A DNA stretch of 64,000 nucleotides. Source: Locusta migratoria. Lineage: Eukaryota > Arthropoda > Insecta > Orthoptera > Acrididae. The stretch spans positions 482,015,150 through 482,079,149 of the forward strand of contig CM048748.1 of assembly GCA_026315105.1 (NCBI GenBank), written 5' to 3'. The notes under the pieces are model-generated. The model was given only the letters and a program-made list of their open reading frames with translations. It was not told the origin of the DNA and searched no databases. This document shows, in pieces, positions 55,701 through 64,000 of this stretch. Numbering within the stretch: position 1 is the first letter of the stretch; the number at the start of each line of letters is the position of its first letter. The translations under genes were made by a program, and so were the position numbers.

Positions 55701-58474
55701 GCAGCAGTGTGGCCAGGGCGGCCAGTGCGGGTCGGTGGTGCAGCACCTGTTGCTCCTTGGCCCATGGTAACTATATACAACCAAAACCATCTGCTCCTTG
55801 AAATTATGACTACTTTACTTAAACAAACGGCGAATAAATTGGATTACCATATAGAAACAACAAAACAAAATATTTTCCCAAAAAAAATGAATTTAGGGGC
55901 TGTAAGCGTCAAAAGCAGTGAAAACGCGTTATACGCTAGTTGAACTAATCTGTAGTGTTGCGACCTGAGCAGCATTGTGGCCAGGGCGGCCAGTGCGGGT
56001 CGGTGGTGCAGCACCTGATGCTCCCTGGCCCATGGTAACTATATACAACCAAAATCATCTGCTCCTTGAAATTATGACTACTTTACTTAAACAAACGGCG
56101 AATAAATTGGATTACCATATAGAAACAACAAAATAAAATATTTTCCTAAAAAAATGAATTTAGGCCCTGTAAGCGTCAAAGGCAGTGAAAACGCGATATA
56201 CGCTAGTTGAACTAATCTGTAGTGTTGCGACCTGAGCAGCAGTGTGGCCAGGGCGGCCGATGCGGCTCGGTGGTGCAGCACCTGATGCTCCCTGGCCCAT
56301 GGTAAATATATACAACCAAAATCATCTGCTCCTTGAAATTATGACTACTTTACTTAAACAAACGGCGAATAAATTGGATTACCATTTAGAAAAAACAAAA
56401 TAAAATATTTTCCCAAAAAAAAATGTATTTAGGGGCTGTAAGCGTCAAAAGCAGTGAAAACGCGATATACGCTAGTTGAACTAATCTGTAGTGTTGCGAC
56501 CTGAGCAGCAGTGTGGCCAGGGCGGCCAATGCGGTTCGGTGGTGGAGCACCTGATGCTCCCTGGCCCATGGTAACTATATACAACCAAAATCATCTGCTC
56601 CTTGAAATTATGACTACTTTACTTAAACAAACGGCGAATAAAATGGATTACCATATAGAAACAACAAAATAAAATATTTTCCCAAAAAAAAAAATGAATT
56701 TAGGGGCTGTAAGCGTCAAAAGCAGTGAAAACGCGATATACGCTAGTTGAACTAATCTGTAGTGTTGCGACCTGAGCAGCAGTGTGGCCAGGGCGGCCAG
56801 TGCAGGTCGGTGGTGCAACACCTGATGCTCCCTGGCCCATGGAAACTATATACAACCAAAATCATCTGCTCCTTGAAATTATGACTACTTTACTTAAACA
56901 AACGGCGAATAAATTGGATTACCATATAGAAACAACAAAATAAAATATTTTCCCAAAAAAAAAATGAATTTAGGGGCTGTAAGCGTCAAAAGCAGTGAAA
57001 ACGCGATATACGCTAGTTGAACTAATCTGTAGTGTTGCGACCTGAGCTGCAGTGTGGCCAGGGCGGCCAATGCGGGTCGGTGGTGCAGCACCTGATGCTC
57101 CCTGGCCCATGGTAACTATATACAACCAAAATCATCTGCTCCTTGAAATTATGACTACTTTACTTAAACAAACGGCGAATAAATTGGATTACCATATAGA
57201 AACAGCAAAATAAAACATTTTGCCAAAAATTGAATTTAGGGGCTGTAAGCGTCAAAAGCAGTGAAAACGCGATATACGCTAGTTGAACTAATCTGTAGTG
57301 TTGCTACCTGAGCAGCAGTGTGGCCACGGCGGCCAGTGCGGGTCGGTGGTGCAGCACCTGATGCTCCCTGGCCCATGATAACTATATACAACCAAAATCA
57401 TCTGCTCCTTGAAATTATGACTACTTTACTTAATCAAACGGCGAAAGAATTGGATTACCATATAGAAACAGCAAAATAAAACATTTTGCCAAAAAAATGA
57501 ATTTAGGGGCTGTAAGCGTCAAAAGCAGTGAAAACGCGATATACGCTAGTTGAACTAATCTGTAGTGTTGCGACCTGAGCAGCAGTGTGGCCAGGGCGGC
57601 CAGTGCGGGTCGGTGGTGCAGCACCTGATGCTCCCTGGCCCATGGTAACTATATACAACCAAAATCATCTGCTCCTTGAAATTATGACTACTTTACTTAA
57701 AAAACGCGAATAAATTGGATTACCATAAAGAAACAGCAAAATAAAACATTTTGCCAAAAAAATGAATTTAGGGGCTGTAAGCGTCAAAAGCAGTGAAAAC
57801 GCGATATACGCTAGTTGAACTAATCTGTAGTGTTGCGACCAGAGCAGCAGTGTGGCCAGGGCAGCCAGTGCGGGTCGGTGGTGCAGCACCTGATGCTCCC
57901 TGGCCCATGGTAACTATATACAACCAAAATCATCTGCTCCTTGAAATTATGACTACTTTACTTAAACAAACGGCGAATAAATTGGATTACCATATAGAAA
58001 CAGCAAAATAAAACATTTTGCCAAAAATTGAATTTAGGGGCTGTAAGCGTCAAAAGCAGTGAAAACGCGATATACGCTAGTTGAACTAATCTGTAGTGTT
58101 GCTACCTGAGCAGCTGTGTGGCCACGGCGGCCAGTGCGGGTCGGTGGTGCAGCACCTGATGCTCCCTGGCCCATGGTAACTATATACAACCAAAATCATC
58201 TGCTCCTTGAAATTATGACTACTTTACCTAAACAAACGGCGAATAAATTTGATTACCATATAGAAAGAGGAAAAAATATCATTTTGCGGAAAAAGGAATG
58301 TAGGGGCTGTAAGCGTCAAAAGCAGTGAAAACGAGATATACGCTAGTTGAACTAATCTGTAGTGTTGCGGCCTGAGCAGCAGTGTGGCCAGGGCAGCCAG
58401 TGCGGGTCGGTGGTGCAGCACTTGATGCTCCCTGGCCAATGGTAACTATATACAACCAAAATTATCTGCTCCTT

Positions 58475-58486
58475 GAAATTATGACT
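58475..58486. repeat. Target-site duplication, 3' side of the LINE
   Basis: GAAATTATGACT ends the interrupted SatB monomer immediately before the (TTG)n tail of the element. The identical 12 bases resume the monomer at 61784. Each intact SatB monomer contains this string once, so the duplication is explained by target-primed insertion. Confidence 0.93.
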
Positions 58487-58504
58487 TGTTGTTGTTGTTT
58501 GTTG
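58487..58504 (-). repeat. Trinucleotide 3' tail of the LINE
   Basis: On the plus strand TGTTGTTGTTGTTTGTTG abuts the target-site duplication; read on the element's strand it is a short CAA/ACA run at the 3' end. Tails of simple repeats rather than poly-A are usual for RTE-clade elements. The terminal stop codon of the reading frame (58511-58513) lies only a few bases upstream, leaving almost no 3' UTR. Confidence 0.85.
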
Positions 58505-58510
58505 TGGTCT

Positions 58511-61500
58511 TCAGTCCAGAGACTGGTTTGATGCAGCTCTCCACCCTACTCTATCCTGAGCAAGCCTTTTCATCTCCTCATAAGAACGACAACCCACATC
58601 CACTTGAATCTGCTTACTATACGCGTCTCTTGGTCTCCCTCTGCGATTTTTACCCCATACTCTTCCCTCCAACGATAAATTCACAATGCCTTGATGTCTA
58701 AGAATGTGTCCTACCAACCTATCCCTTCTTTTAGTCAAGGTGTCCCAGAAATTTCTTTTCTCCCCAATTCGGTTCAGTACCTCCTCATTAGTTACGCGAT
58801 CCACCCACCTAATCTTCAGCATTCTTCTGTAGCACCACATTTCAAAAGCCTCTATCCTCTTTCTGTCCACACTGCTTATCGTCCATGTTTCACTCTCATA
58901 CAAGGCAACACTCCATACAAATGCCTTCAGAAAGGACTTCCTTAGGCTTAAATCAATATTCGATGTTAACAAATTTCTCTTTTTCAAAAACGCCTTTCTA
59001 CCCATTGCCATTCTGCATTTTATATCATCTGTACTGCGACCATCATTTGTTATTTTACTGCCCAAGTAACAAAACTCATCTACCTCCTTTATTGTTTCGT
59101 TACCTAATCTAATTCCTTCAGCATCACCTGATTTTCTTACACTGCACTCCATTACCCTAGTTTTACTCTTGTTAATGTTCATCTTATATGCACCTTTCAG
59201 CACACTGTCCATTCCGTTCAATTGCTCTTCGAGGTCCTATGCTGTATCTGACAGAATTACTATGTCGTCAGCAAAGCAGAATGTTTTTTATTCTTCACCC
59301 TGAACTTTAATTCCTTCTCCAAATTTCTCCTTGCTTTCCTTTATAGCTTGCTCAATGTACAAATTCAACAACATTGGGGAAAGGCTACAACCCTGTCTTA
59401 CTCCCTTTCCAACCACTGCATCCCTTTCATGCCCTTCAACTGTGACAACCGCTGTCTGGTTTTTGTACAAGTTGTAAATAACCTTACGTTCCCTATATTT
59501 TACTCCTGCTTGCTTCAAAACTTGAAAGAGTTTATTCCAATCAACATTGTCAAAAGCCTTCTCCAAATCTACAAAAGCTAGAAATGTTGGTTTGTCTTTT
59601 CTTAATCTATCTTCTAGGATAAGCCGTAAAGTGAGTATTGCCTCCCGTGTTCCTACATTTCTCCTGAACCCAAACTGATCCTCCCCGAGGTCGGCTTCTA
59701 CCAGCTTTTCCATCCTTCTGTATATAATTCGTGTTAATATTTTGCAACCATGACTTATTAAACTGATGGTTCTGTAGTTTTCACACCTGTCTGCACCTGC
59801 TTTCTTAGGGATGGGGATTATAACATTTTTCTTAAAGTCTGAGGGTATTTCACCTGTCTCATACATCCTAGACACCAGTTCAAACAGTTTTGTCATGGCT
59901 GGCTCTCCCAGAGACTTCAGTAGCTCTGACGGGATATCATCTACTCCAGGGGCCTTGTTTCGACTTAGATCTTTCAGTGCTCTGTCAAATTCATCTCTTA
60001 GTATAGTATCTCCTATTTCATCATCATCTACATCCTCTTCCCTTCCTACAATAGTGTCTCGAAGTTCATTTCCTTTGTAGAGCCCCTCTATATACTCTTT
60101 CCACCTTTCAGCTTTCCCTTCTTTGCTGAGAACTGGTTTTCCATCAGTGTCCTTGATATTCATAGAGCTGTTTTTCTTATCGCCAAATGTTTCTTTTATT
60201 TTCCGGTAGGCTGTATCTATTTTTCCCCTATTTATACATTCTTCTACAGATCTGCATTTGGCTTCTAGCCATTCCTGCTTAGCCATTTTGCACTTCTTGT
60301 CAATCTCATTTCTTAGTCGTCTGTACTCCATTTTGCCTGTTTCATTTACTGCATTTTTATACTTTCTCCTTTCATCGATTAAATTTAGTATCTCCTGTGA
60401 TATCCAAGGATACTTTGTAGGTCTTGCCTTCCTACCTATTTTGTCCTCTGCTGCCTTCACTATTTCATCTCTCAATTTTACCCATTCCTCCTCAACTGTT
60501 TTATTTTCCCCTGTATCTGTCAATTGTTGCCTGAAGCTCCCTCTGAAATTCTTAAGAACTTCAGGTTCCTTCAATTTATCTAGGTCCCATCTCCTTATTT
60601 TCCTACCTTTCTGTAGTTTCTTCAGTTTCAGCCTACAGTTCATAACCAACAAGTTATGGTCAGAGTCTATGTCTGCCCCTGGGTATGTCCTACACTTCAA
60701 AACCTGGTTCCGAAATCTATGTCTTACCATTATAAAATCTATCTGGTATCTCCCGGTGTCTCCTGGTCTCTTCCACGTATACAACCTTCTTTTGTGATTG
60801 TTAAACCAGGCGTTTGTTATAACTAAATTATGTTCCGTGCAAAATTCTACCAAGCGGCTTCCTCTTCCATTCCTTTTGCCCAGACCATATTCACCCACTA
60901 TCTTCCCTTCCCTTCCTTGTCCTACTACCGAATTCCAGTCTCCCATAACAATTAAGTTTTCCTCTCCCTTAATTGTCTGAATAATTTCCTTTAGCTCCTC
61001 ATATATTTCTTCGATCTCCTCATCATCGGCAGAGCTAGTTGGCATATAAACCTGTACTACTGTTGTCGGTGTTGGCTTCGTATCTATCTTGACAATGATA
61101 ATGCGATCGCTGTGCTGGTCATAGTAGTTTACCCGCATTCCTATTTTCTTATTCATTATCAATCCTACTCCTGTGATACCCCCAACTGATTTTGTATTTA
61201 TAATCCTGTACTCACCTGACCAGAAATCCTGTTCATCCTGCCACCGAACTTCACTAATCCCCACTATATCTAACTTCAACCTATCCATTTCCCTTTTTAA
61301 ATTTTCTAATTTTCCTACTCGATTAAGGGATCTAACATTCCCCGCCCCGACCCGTAGAATGCCAGTATTGTCTTTCCTGATGATCACATCCTCCTGAGTA
61401 GTCCCCGCCCGGAGATCCGAATGGGAGACTATTTTACCTCCGGAATATTTTACCCGAGAGGATGCCATCATCATATGTTCATACAGTAGAGCTGCATGTC

Positions 61501-61570
61501 CTCGGGAAAGGTAACGGCTGTAGTTTCCCCTTGCTTTCAGCCGTTCGCAGTAGCTGTGTGGCAAAGCCAC
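58511..61570 (-). pseudogene. RTE endonuclease/reverse transcriptase polyprotein, two nonsense codons
   Basis: One frame of 1020 codons, including its terminal stop, starts at the ATG at 61570 and ends at TGA 58511-58513, but is interrupted by TAA at 59288-59290 and TAG at 59237-59239. Residues 72-312 form an APE-like endonuclease (nicks target DNA): N78 in GAGNVRSL, E107 in SEVRW, D211 and N213 in GDWNS, D278 in YQIDFI, D304 and H305 in DSDHN. Residues 530-760 carry reverse transcriptase blocks RNKAPGVDDIPSELL, FGFRRNVGTREAI, FVDLEKAFDNVDW (catalytic D668) and RQGCSLSP. The catalytic FADD (59264-59275) lies between the two stops. The last 236 codons hold the thumb and C-terminal region, with FEMWCYRRMLKIRW and a GRPR motif. 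No frameshift is seen, so the copy died recently. Initiation could instead be at the MMM cluster near residue 33. Confidence 0.93.
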
Positions 61571-61783
61571 ATTAGCTGATGTTACAAGGCCAGCTCAGTC
61601 AATCATCGAGACTGTTGCCCCTGTAACTACTGAAAAGGTTGCTGCCCCTCTTCAGGAACCACACGTTTGTCTGGCCTCTCCACAGATACCCCTCCGCTGT
61701 GGTTGCACCTACGGTACGGCTATCTGTATCGTTGAGGCACGCAAGCCACCCCACCTCGGCAATGTCTGTGGTTCATGGGAGTG
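61571..61783 (-). other. 5' leader of the LINE
   Basis: These 213 bp lie between the upstream target-site duplication and the first ATG of the polyprotein frame. On the element's strand the leader begins CACTCCCATGAACCACAGAC and is GC-richer than the satellite. It should contain the element's internal promoter if the copy is full length, but no specific promoter motif can be recognised. An in-frame extension upstream of the chosen ATG is not supported. Confidence 0.6.
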
Positions 61784-61795
61784 GAAATTATGACT
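61784..61795. repeat. Target-site duplication, 5' side of the LINE
   Basis: GAAATTATGACT here matches 58475-58486 exactly. The base before it is G here and T at the other end, and the bases after it diverge at once, so the duplication is 12 bp. SatB continues directly in phase (ATTTTACTGAAACAAACGG). Confidence 0.93.
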
Positions 61796-62145
61796 ATTTT
61801 ACTGAAACAAACGGCGAATAAACTGGATTACCATATAGAAACAGCAAAATAAAACATTTTGCCGAAAAAATGAATTTAGGGGCTGTAAGCGTCAAAAACA
61901 GTGAAAACCCGATATACGCTAGTTGAACTAATCTGTAGTGTTGCGGCCTGAGTAGCAGTGTGGCCAGGGCGGACAGTGCGGTTCGGTGGTGCAGCACCTG
62001 ATGCTCCCTGGCCCATGGTAACTATAAAATCATCTCCCCCTTGAAATTATGACTATTTTACTGAAACAAACGGCGAATAAACTGGATTACCATATATAAA
62101 CAGCAAAATAAAATATTTTGCCGAAAAAATGAAGGTAGGGGCTGT
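61784..62145 (-). repeat. Terminal SatB monomers, degenerate array edge
   Basis: The first monomer (61784-62042, 259 bp) is complete except for a loss of about 9 bp in the region that normally reads ACTATATACAACCAAAATC. The second (62043-62145) stops after about 103 bp at GGGGCTGT. Both share variants not seen in the array body: ATTTTACTGAAAC for CTTTACTTAAAC, AAACTGG for AAATTGG, and GCCGAAAAAATGA. The satellite does not resume before the window ends. Confidence 0.92.
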
Positions 62146-62970
62146 TGGCAGCTACTGTTCCTATCATGCCTAATTAATTCACTAAGTAAATTGATAAATA
62201 TTTGGGTATCTCAATGTATTGAAGAAGTGGGGAAAAGTGGGTTGTACCACTACGACTGGGAGACACCTCAGAGAAGGAAAACATACTTGTATTTGCTGGT
62301 GGTTTAGAGATATTTTTGAAAGGATCTGTGATGAAGTAATATCAGGTTTCATGATTGAATTTCCTACTTCTACAGATTTAATAAAAAAAATCATTGCATT
62401 TTTGGGGAGTTACATTAATTCTCATGTTAGCAACATTGTTAATTAGTTTCTATGCAGCTTTAGATTTATTGGTGGAATTCTCTATGATGCTGAGAATGTG
62501 TGCTTTCATGGCTTCCACAGTGGCTTTTTTATACTCATTCTTAATTTTAACATTGGCTGATCTGGCATGGTCAGTCTTCAGATTTTTATGTATATTGTGC
62601 AAGAGCATAACTTGGTTTTAATATTTGTCAGTTGAATGGTGTACCATGGATTTTGCTTATTTTTACCCTTACTGCTGTGGTCTTTGTTACTTATTTTGCA
62701 CTGTGGGATTACAGTCATTAAATTGTGTTATAAATGCTTTAAAAAACCTTTCAAATATTAGCTTTGGTGGCAAACCATTACGTATACTATGTGTGACATG
62801 GCGAAACCAGTCACTGTCGCTTAGGGACTGACAAAATCGGACAATTTTGTCATCTGTGACAGATATGGTGATCACCACCTTTGGACATACATTTCAATAT
62901 GACTCTTATCAGCACAAAATCTACTAACATACTTTAAAGGTACAGGATCAAGTTTAGAGAATGGGAACAC
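62146..62970. other. AT-rich flanking DNA, no gene recognised
   Basis: About 825 bp without satellite homology. Reading frames on both strands are at most about 75 codons, overlap one another, and show no motif I recognise; one plus-strand frame (62394-62621) is hydrophobic only because the DNA is T-rich. No splice-bounded exon, RNA gene or transposon terminus could be supported. It is probably old degenerate repeat or unique intergenic sequence. Confidence 0.6.
62830..62851. repeat. Short inverted repeat
   Basis: GACAAAAT and ATTTTGTC form 8-bp perfect arms around a six-base loop (CGGACA). A second short palindrome, GGTGATCACC, follows at 62867-62876. Neither is followed by a feature that gives it a role; they may be chance or relics of a decayed DNA transposon end. 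Confidence 0.45.
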
Positions 62971-63360
62971 TGTTACTTCATGCCACGGTTTGCCTTCCGG
63001 CAACGCAAAGTCTGCCAAACAGACGCGCGCATGCCCACAGAGCCGCTCCAGCCAGCAGCAGCATTTTGACGCACTTATTGGTTCGCGGCCGCACCAGCAG
63101 TCGGCAGCACCGGCAGTAGCGCGCGCAGTTCAACAGCAGTGAAGGCGTTACGCAGGTGCGGCGTAACTAGTTCGCTGCGCAAACCCCGGCGAGCACTGAA
63201 GAAGCACTCAGTGTTCAACTTGCCGTACGTCACTGCCAGCCGACCACAGGAGAGGCATGGCGCTGAGAGGGAACCGACACTAAGACTCCGCGATGCACTG
63301 ATCTTTCCGCCAGGTGGGGAACGGCCGGCTTAAATAGACTGGTGGTGCTACGGCCAGACA
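62971..63360 (+). other. GC- and CpG-rich segment upstream of gag remnant; possible LTR
   Basis: Composition changes sharply from AT-rich to GC-rich, with many CpGs (GACGCGCGCATG, TTCGCGGCCGC, GTAGCGCGCGC). A TTAAATAG box lies at about 63330, some 70 bp before the first gag ATG. A TGTTAC start at 62971 and an ACA end at 63360 would give TG...CA ends for an LTR of about 390 bp. However, no convincing tRNA primer-binding site follows, and there is no second LTR within the window to compare. The boundaries are therefore speculative; a CpG-rich leader or unrelated sequence is equally possible. Confidence 0.25.
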
Positions 63361-63399
63361 TCTCAATCACCAGTGGCCCATCAGACAGCTTCACCAACA

Positions 63400-63863
63400 A
63401 TGCCACCTTTCACCCACTTTGACAAACAGAAGGAGTCATGGCAAAGCTACATAGTCAGGTTGGAGCATCACTTCACTACTTATGGTATTCGAGGTGAGTA
63501 TCAACGTAAATCATTTGTTTTGGCCCAAGCAGGTCCCTTCATTTACAAACTGGTAGCACAACTCTAACCAGATGCAAAACCCGAAGGTTTGACTTACTGA
63601 CAGATTAAACTCAGCCTGGAGGAATATTTTGATTCTCAGATTCATGTGGCCGCAGCCCACCACAGTTTCTTTAACTGTAGGAAAGACCCTAGTGAGTCCT
63701 ATCGAGAGTGTGCCAAAAAACATACTCCTCAGCCTTGGTAAGGGACACGGTGTTAGTACATGTACCAGACGATGCATTACGTCACAACCTGCTGAAACTC
63801 AAGGATCCTAGTTTGGAATCCTGTCTCCCGATCATTAGGGCCTTTGAACAGTCCCAAGATTGA
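63400..63863 (+). pseudogene. Ty3/gypsy-type retrotransposon gag remnant, broken
   Basis: From the ATG at 63400 the frame reads like the N-terminal capsid region of Ty3/gypsy retrotransposon Gag: FTHFDKQKESWQSYIVRLEH, then a YGI motif. It is stopped by TAA at 63565-63567 and TGA at 63598-63600. The same frame then continues with EEYFDSQ, HHSFFNCRKDPSESYRE and a stop at about 63739. Homology resumes in another frame from about 63735 (VPDDALRHNLLKLKDPSLES, then IIRAFEQSQ) and ends at TGA 63861-63863. An internal stretch between the RE motif and this last part appears deleted. No protease, reverse transcriptase or zinc knuckle is seen before the window ends. It is a dead fossil; the family is assigned from the recognisable motif order. 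Confidence 0.8.
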
Positions 63864-64000
63864 TCGGAGCCATACGGGAGCTATAATTATTATTCCAGAA
63901 CAAGACATTCCCACCCCGACAAAGACAAAGCAGGCAACCACTGGCTACCACTAGTGAACAAAGATGACCACGACTACCATCATGTAAACAATGCTTTATT
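63864..64000 (+). other. Sequence downstream of gag remnant
   Basis: In the frame of the last gag segment this would correspond to the hydrophilic linker before the nucleocapsid, but I see no CCHC knuckle or other motif. The element may continue beyond the window. Confidence 0.35.

Larger units (their letters stand above)
21484..58486 (-). repeat. SatB: 267-268 bp tandem satellite array (about 138 monomers)
   Basis: The phrase CATGGTAACTATATACAACC recurs every 265-273 bp, usually 267-268 (for example TAACTATATA at 36491, 36758, 37023), up to the LINE insertion. Reverse-complemented, the monomer has the SatA order: GTATATAGTTACCATGGGCC, a GC-rich part, TTTTGACGCTTACAGCC, a T-rich stretch, TTTATTCGCCGTTTGTTTAA, and AAGGAGCAGATGATTTT. 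It differs from SatA by one internal block of about 85 bp. Two common subtypes are visible, one with GCATTGTGG and GTGCAGTACC, the other with GCAGTGTGG and GTGCAGCACC. A poly-A run of 6-13 bases before TGAATTTAG varies between copies. The recurring 64-66 residue minus-strand frames start at GTG and are by-products of the monomer, not genes. Confidence 0.97.
58487..61783 (-). mobile_element. RTE-clade non-LTR retrotransposon, near full length (3297 bp)
   Basis: On the minus strand the element has a leader of about 213 bp and one long endonuclease plus reverse transcriptase frame. The terminal stop lies almost at the 3' end, and a short tail of CAA/ACA repeats replaces poly-A. This compact layout of about 3.3 kb, with an APE-type endonuclease, reverse transcriptase, minimal 3' UTR and trinucleotide tail, is characteristic of the RTE clade (BovB/RTE-like). 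It is bounded by a perfect 12-bp duplication of satellite sequence, so it inserted inside an existing SatB monomer. The intact-looking 5' end suggests little or no 5' truncation. Two nonsense codons make this copy non-autonomous. The leader and 3' end resemble a family I remember as abundant in orthopteran genomes; a repeat-library search would settle the name. Confidence 0.93.

Noticed and set aside
22021..58439. Dozens of 64-85 residue reading frames on the minus strand of SatB, very similar to one another
   Set aside because: They recur once per monomer because the monomer recurs. Most begin at GTG rather than ATG, the monomer length is usually not a multiple of three so the frame is lost in the next copy, and single-base indels in neighbouring copies break them freely. 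No sign of selection on protein.
21484..58486. Possible hammerhead ribozyme, since some cricket satellites carry one and SatB contains CTGATG
   Set aside because: The core needs CUGANGA followed, after a short stem, by GAAA. Here the string is CTGATGC, and the next GAAA is about 50 bases away with no evident closing stem.
1..58486. CENP-B box-like motif in either satellite
   Set aside because: The best candidate, around ATTCGCCGTTTGTTTAA, lacks the conserved CGGG half, so no match is claimed and centromere function cannot be inferred from sequence.
1..58486. CRISPR array
   Set aside because: The tandem units are full 182 or 268 bp monomers that are similar throughout, with no short constant repeat separated by unique spacers and no cas genes.
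58486..61397. Plus-strand frames of 60-179 codons inside the LINE
   Set aside because: They are antisense shadows of the minus-strand endonuclease and reverse transcriptase frame, which has clear domain motifs.
62219..62878. Short frames in the flank, including a hydrophobic one at 62394-62621
   Set aside because: They overlap on both strands, are short, have no recognisable motif, and the hydrophobicity follows from T-rich DNA.
63511..63777. Minus-strand 88-residue frame over the gag remnant
   Set aside because: It is antisense to recognisable gag motifs on the plus strand and has no features of its own.

Overview
This window is non-genic heterochromatin from a large eukaryotic genome, most plausibly an insect. 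The satellite arrays, the RTE-clade LINE ending in a trinucleotide tail, the decayed Ty3/gypsy gag and the absence of any host gene all fit. The LINE's leader and 3' end resemble a family I remember as abundant in grasshoppers and locusts; that attribution is recall, not something tested here. There is no bacterial, phage or CRISPR-like locus.

Layout. (1) 1-21383: about 117 tandem copies of a 182-183 bp satellite (called SatA here), organised in higher-order blocks of 11-14 and 18-23 monomers. (2) 21384-21483: exactly 100 Ns, a conventional placeholder gap. (3) 21484-58486: about 138 copies of a 267-268 bp satellite (SatB). Reverse-complemented, SatB is the SatA monomer plus one extra internal block of about 85 bp. 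The two arrays are therefore one family in opposite orientations either side of the gap. SatB also has tandem and mosaic higher-order repeats with offsets of 2147, 1337, 2946 and 6154 bp. Its first 12.5 kb is peppered with single-base indels that look like uncorrected consensus error. (4) 58487-61783: a near-full-length RTE-clade non-LTR retrotransposon on the minus strand, inserted inside a SatB monomer and bounded by a perfect 12-bp target-site duplication. Its endonuclease and reverse transcriptase frame is broken by two nonsense codons on either side of the catalytic FADD box. (5) 61784-62145: the interrupted monomer resumes, followed by a truncated copy; this is the degenerate edge of the array. 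(6) 62146-64000: flanking DNA with no recognisable host gene, then a GC- and CpG-rich stretch, then a broken Ty3/gypsy gag remnant.

No gene in the window looks functional. The interest lies in satellite evolution: two length variants differing by one block, nested higher-order repeats, decay at the array edge, a datable LINE insertion, and an apparent inversion that rests on an unresolved gap.
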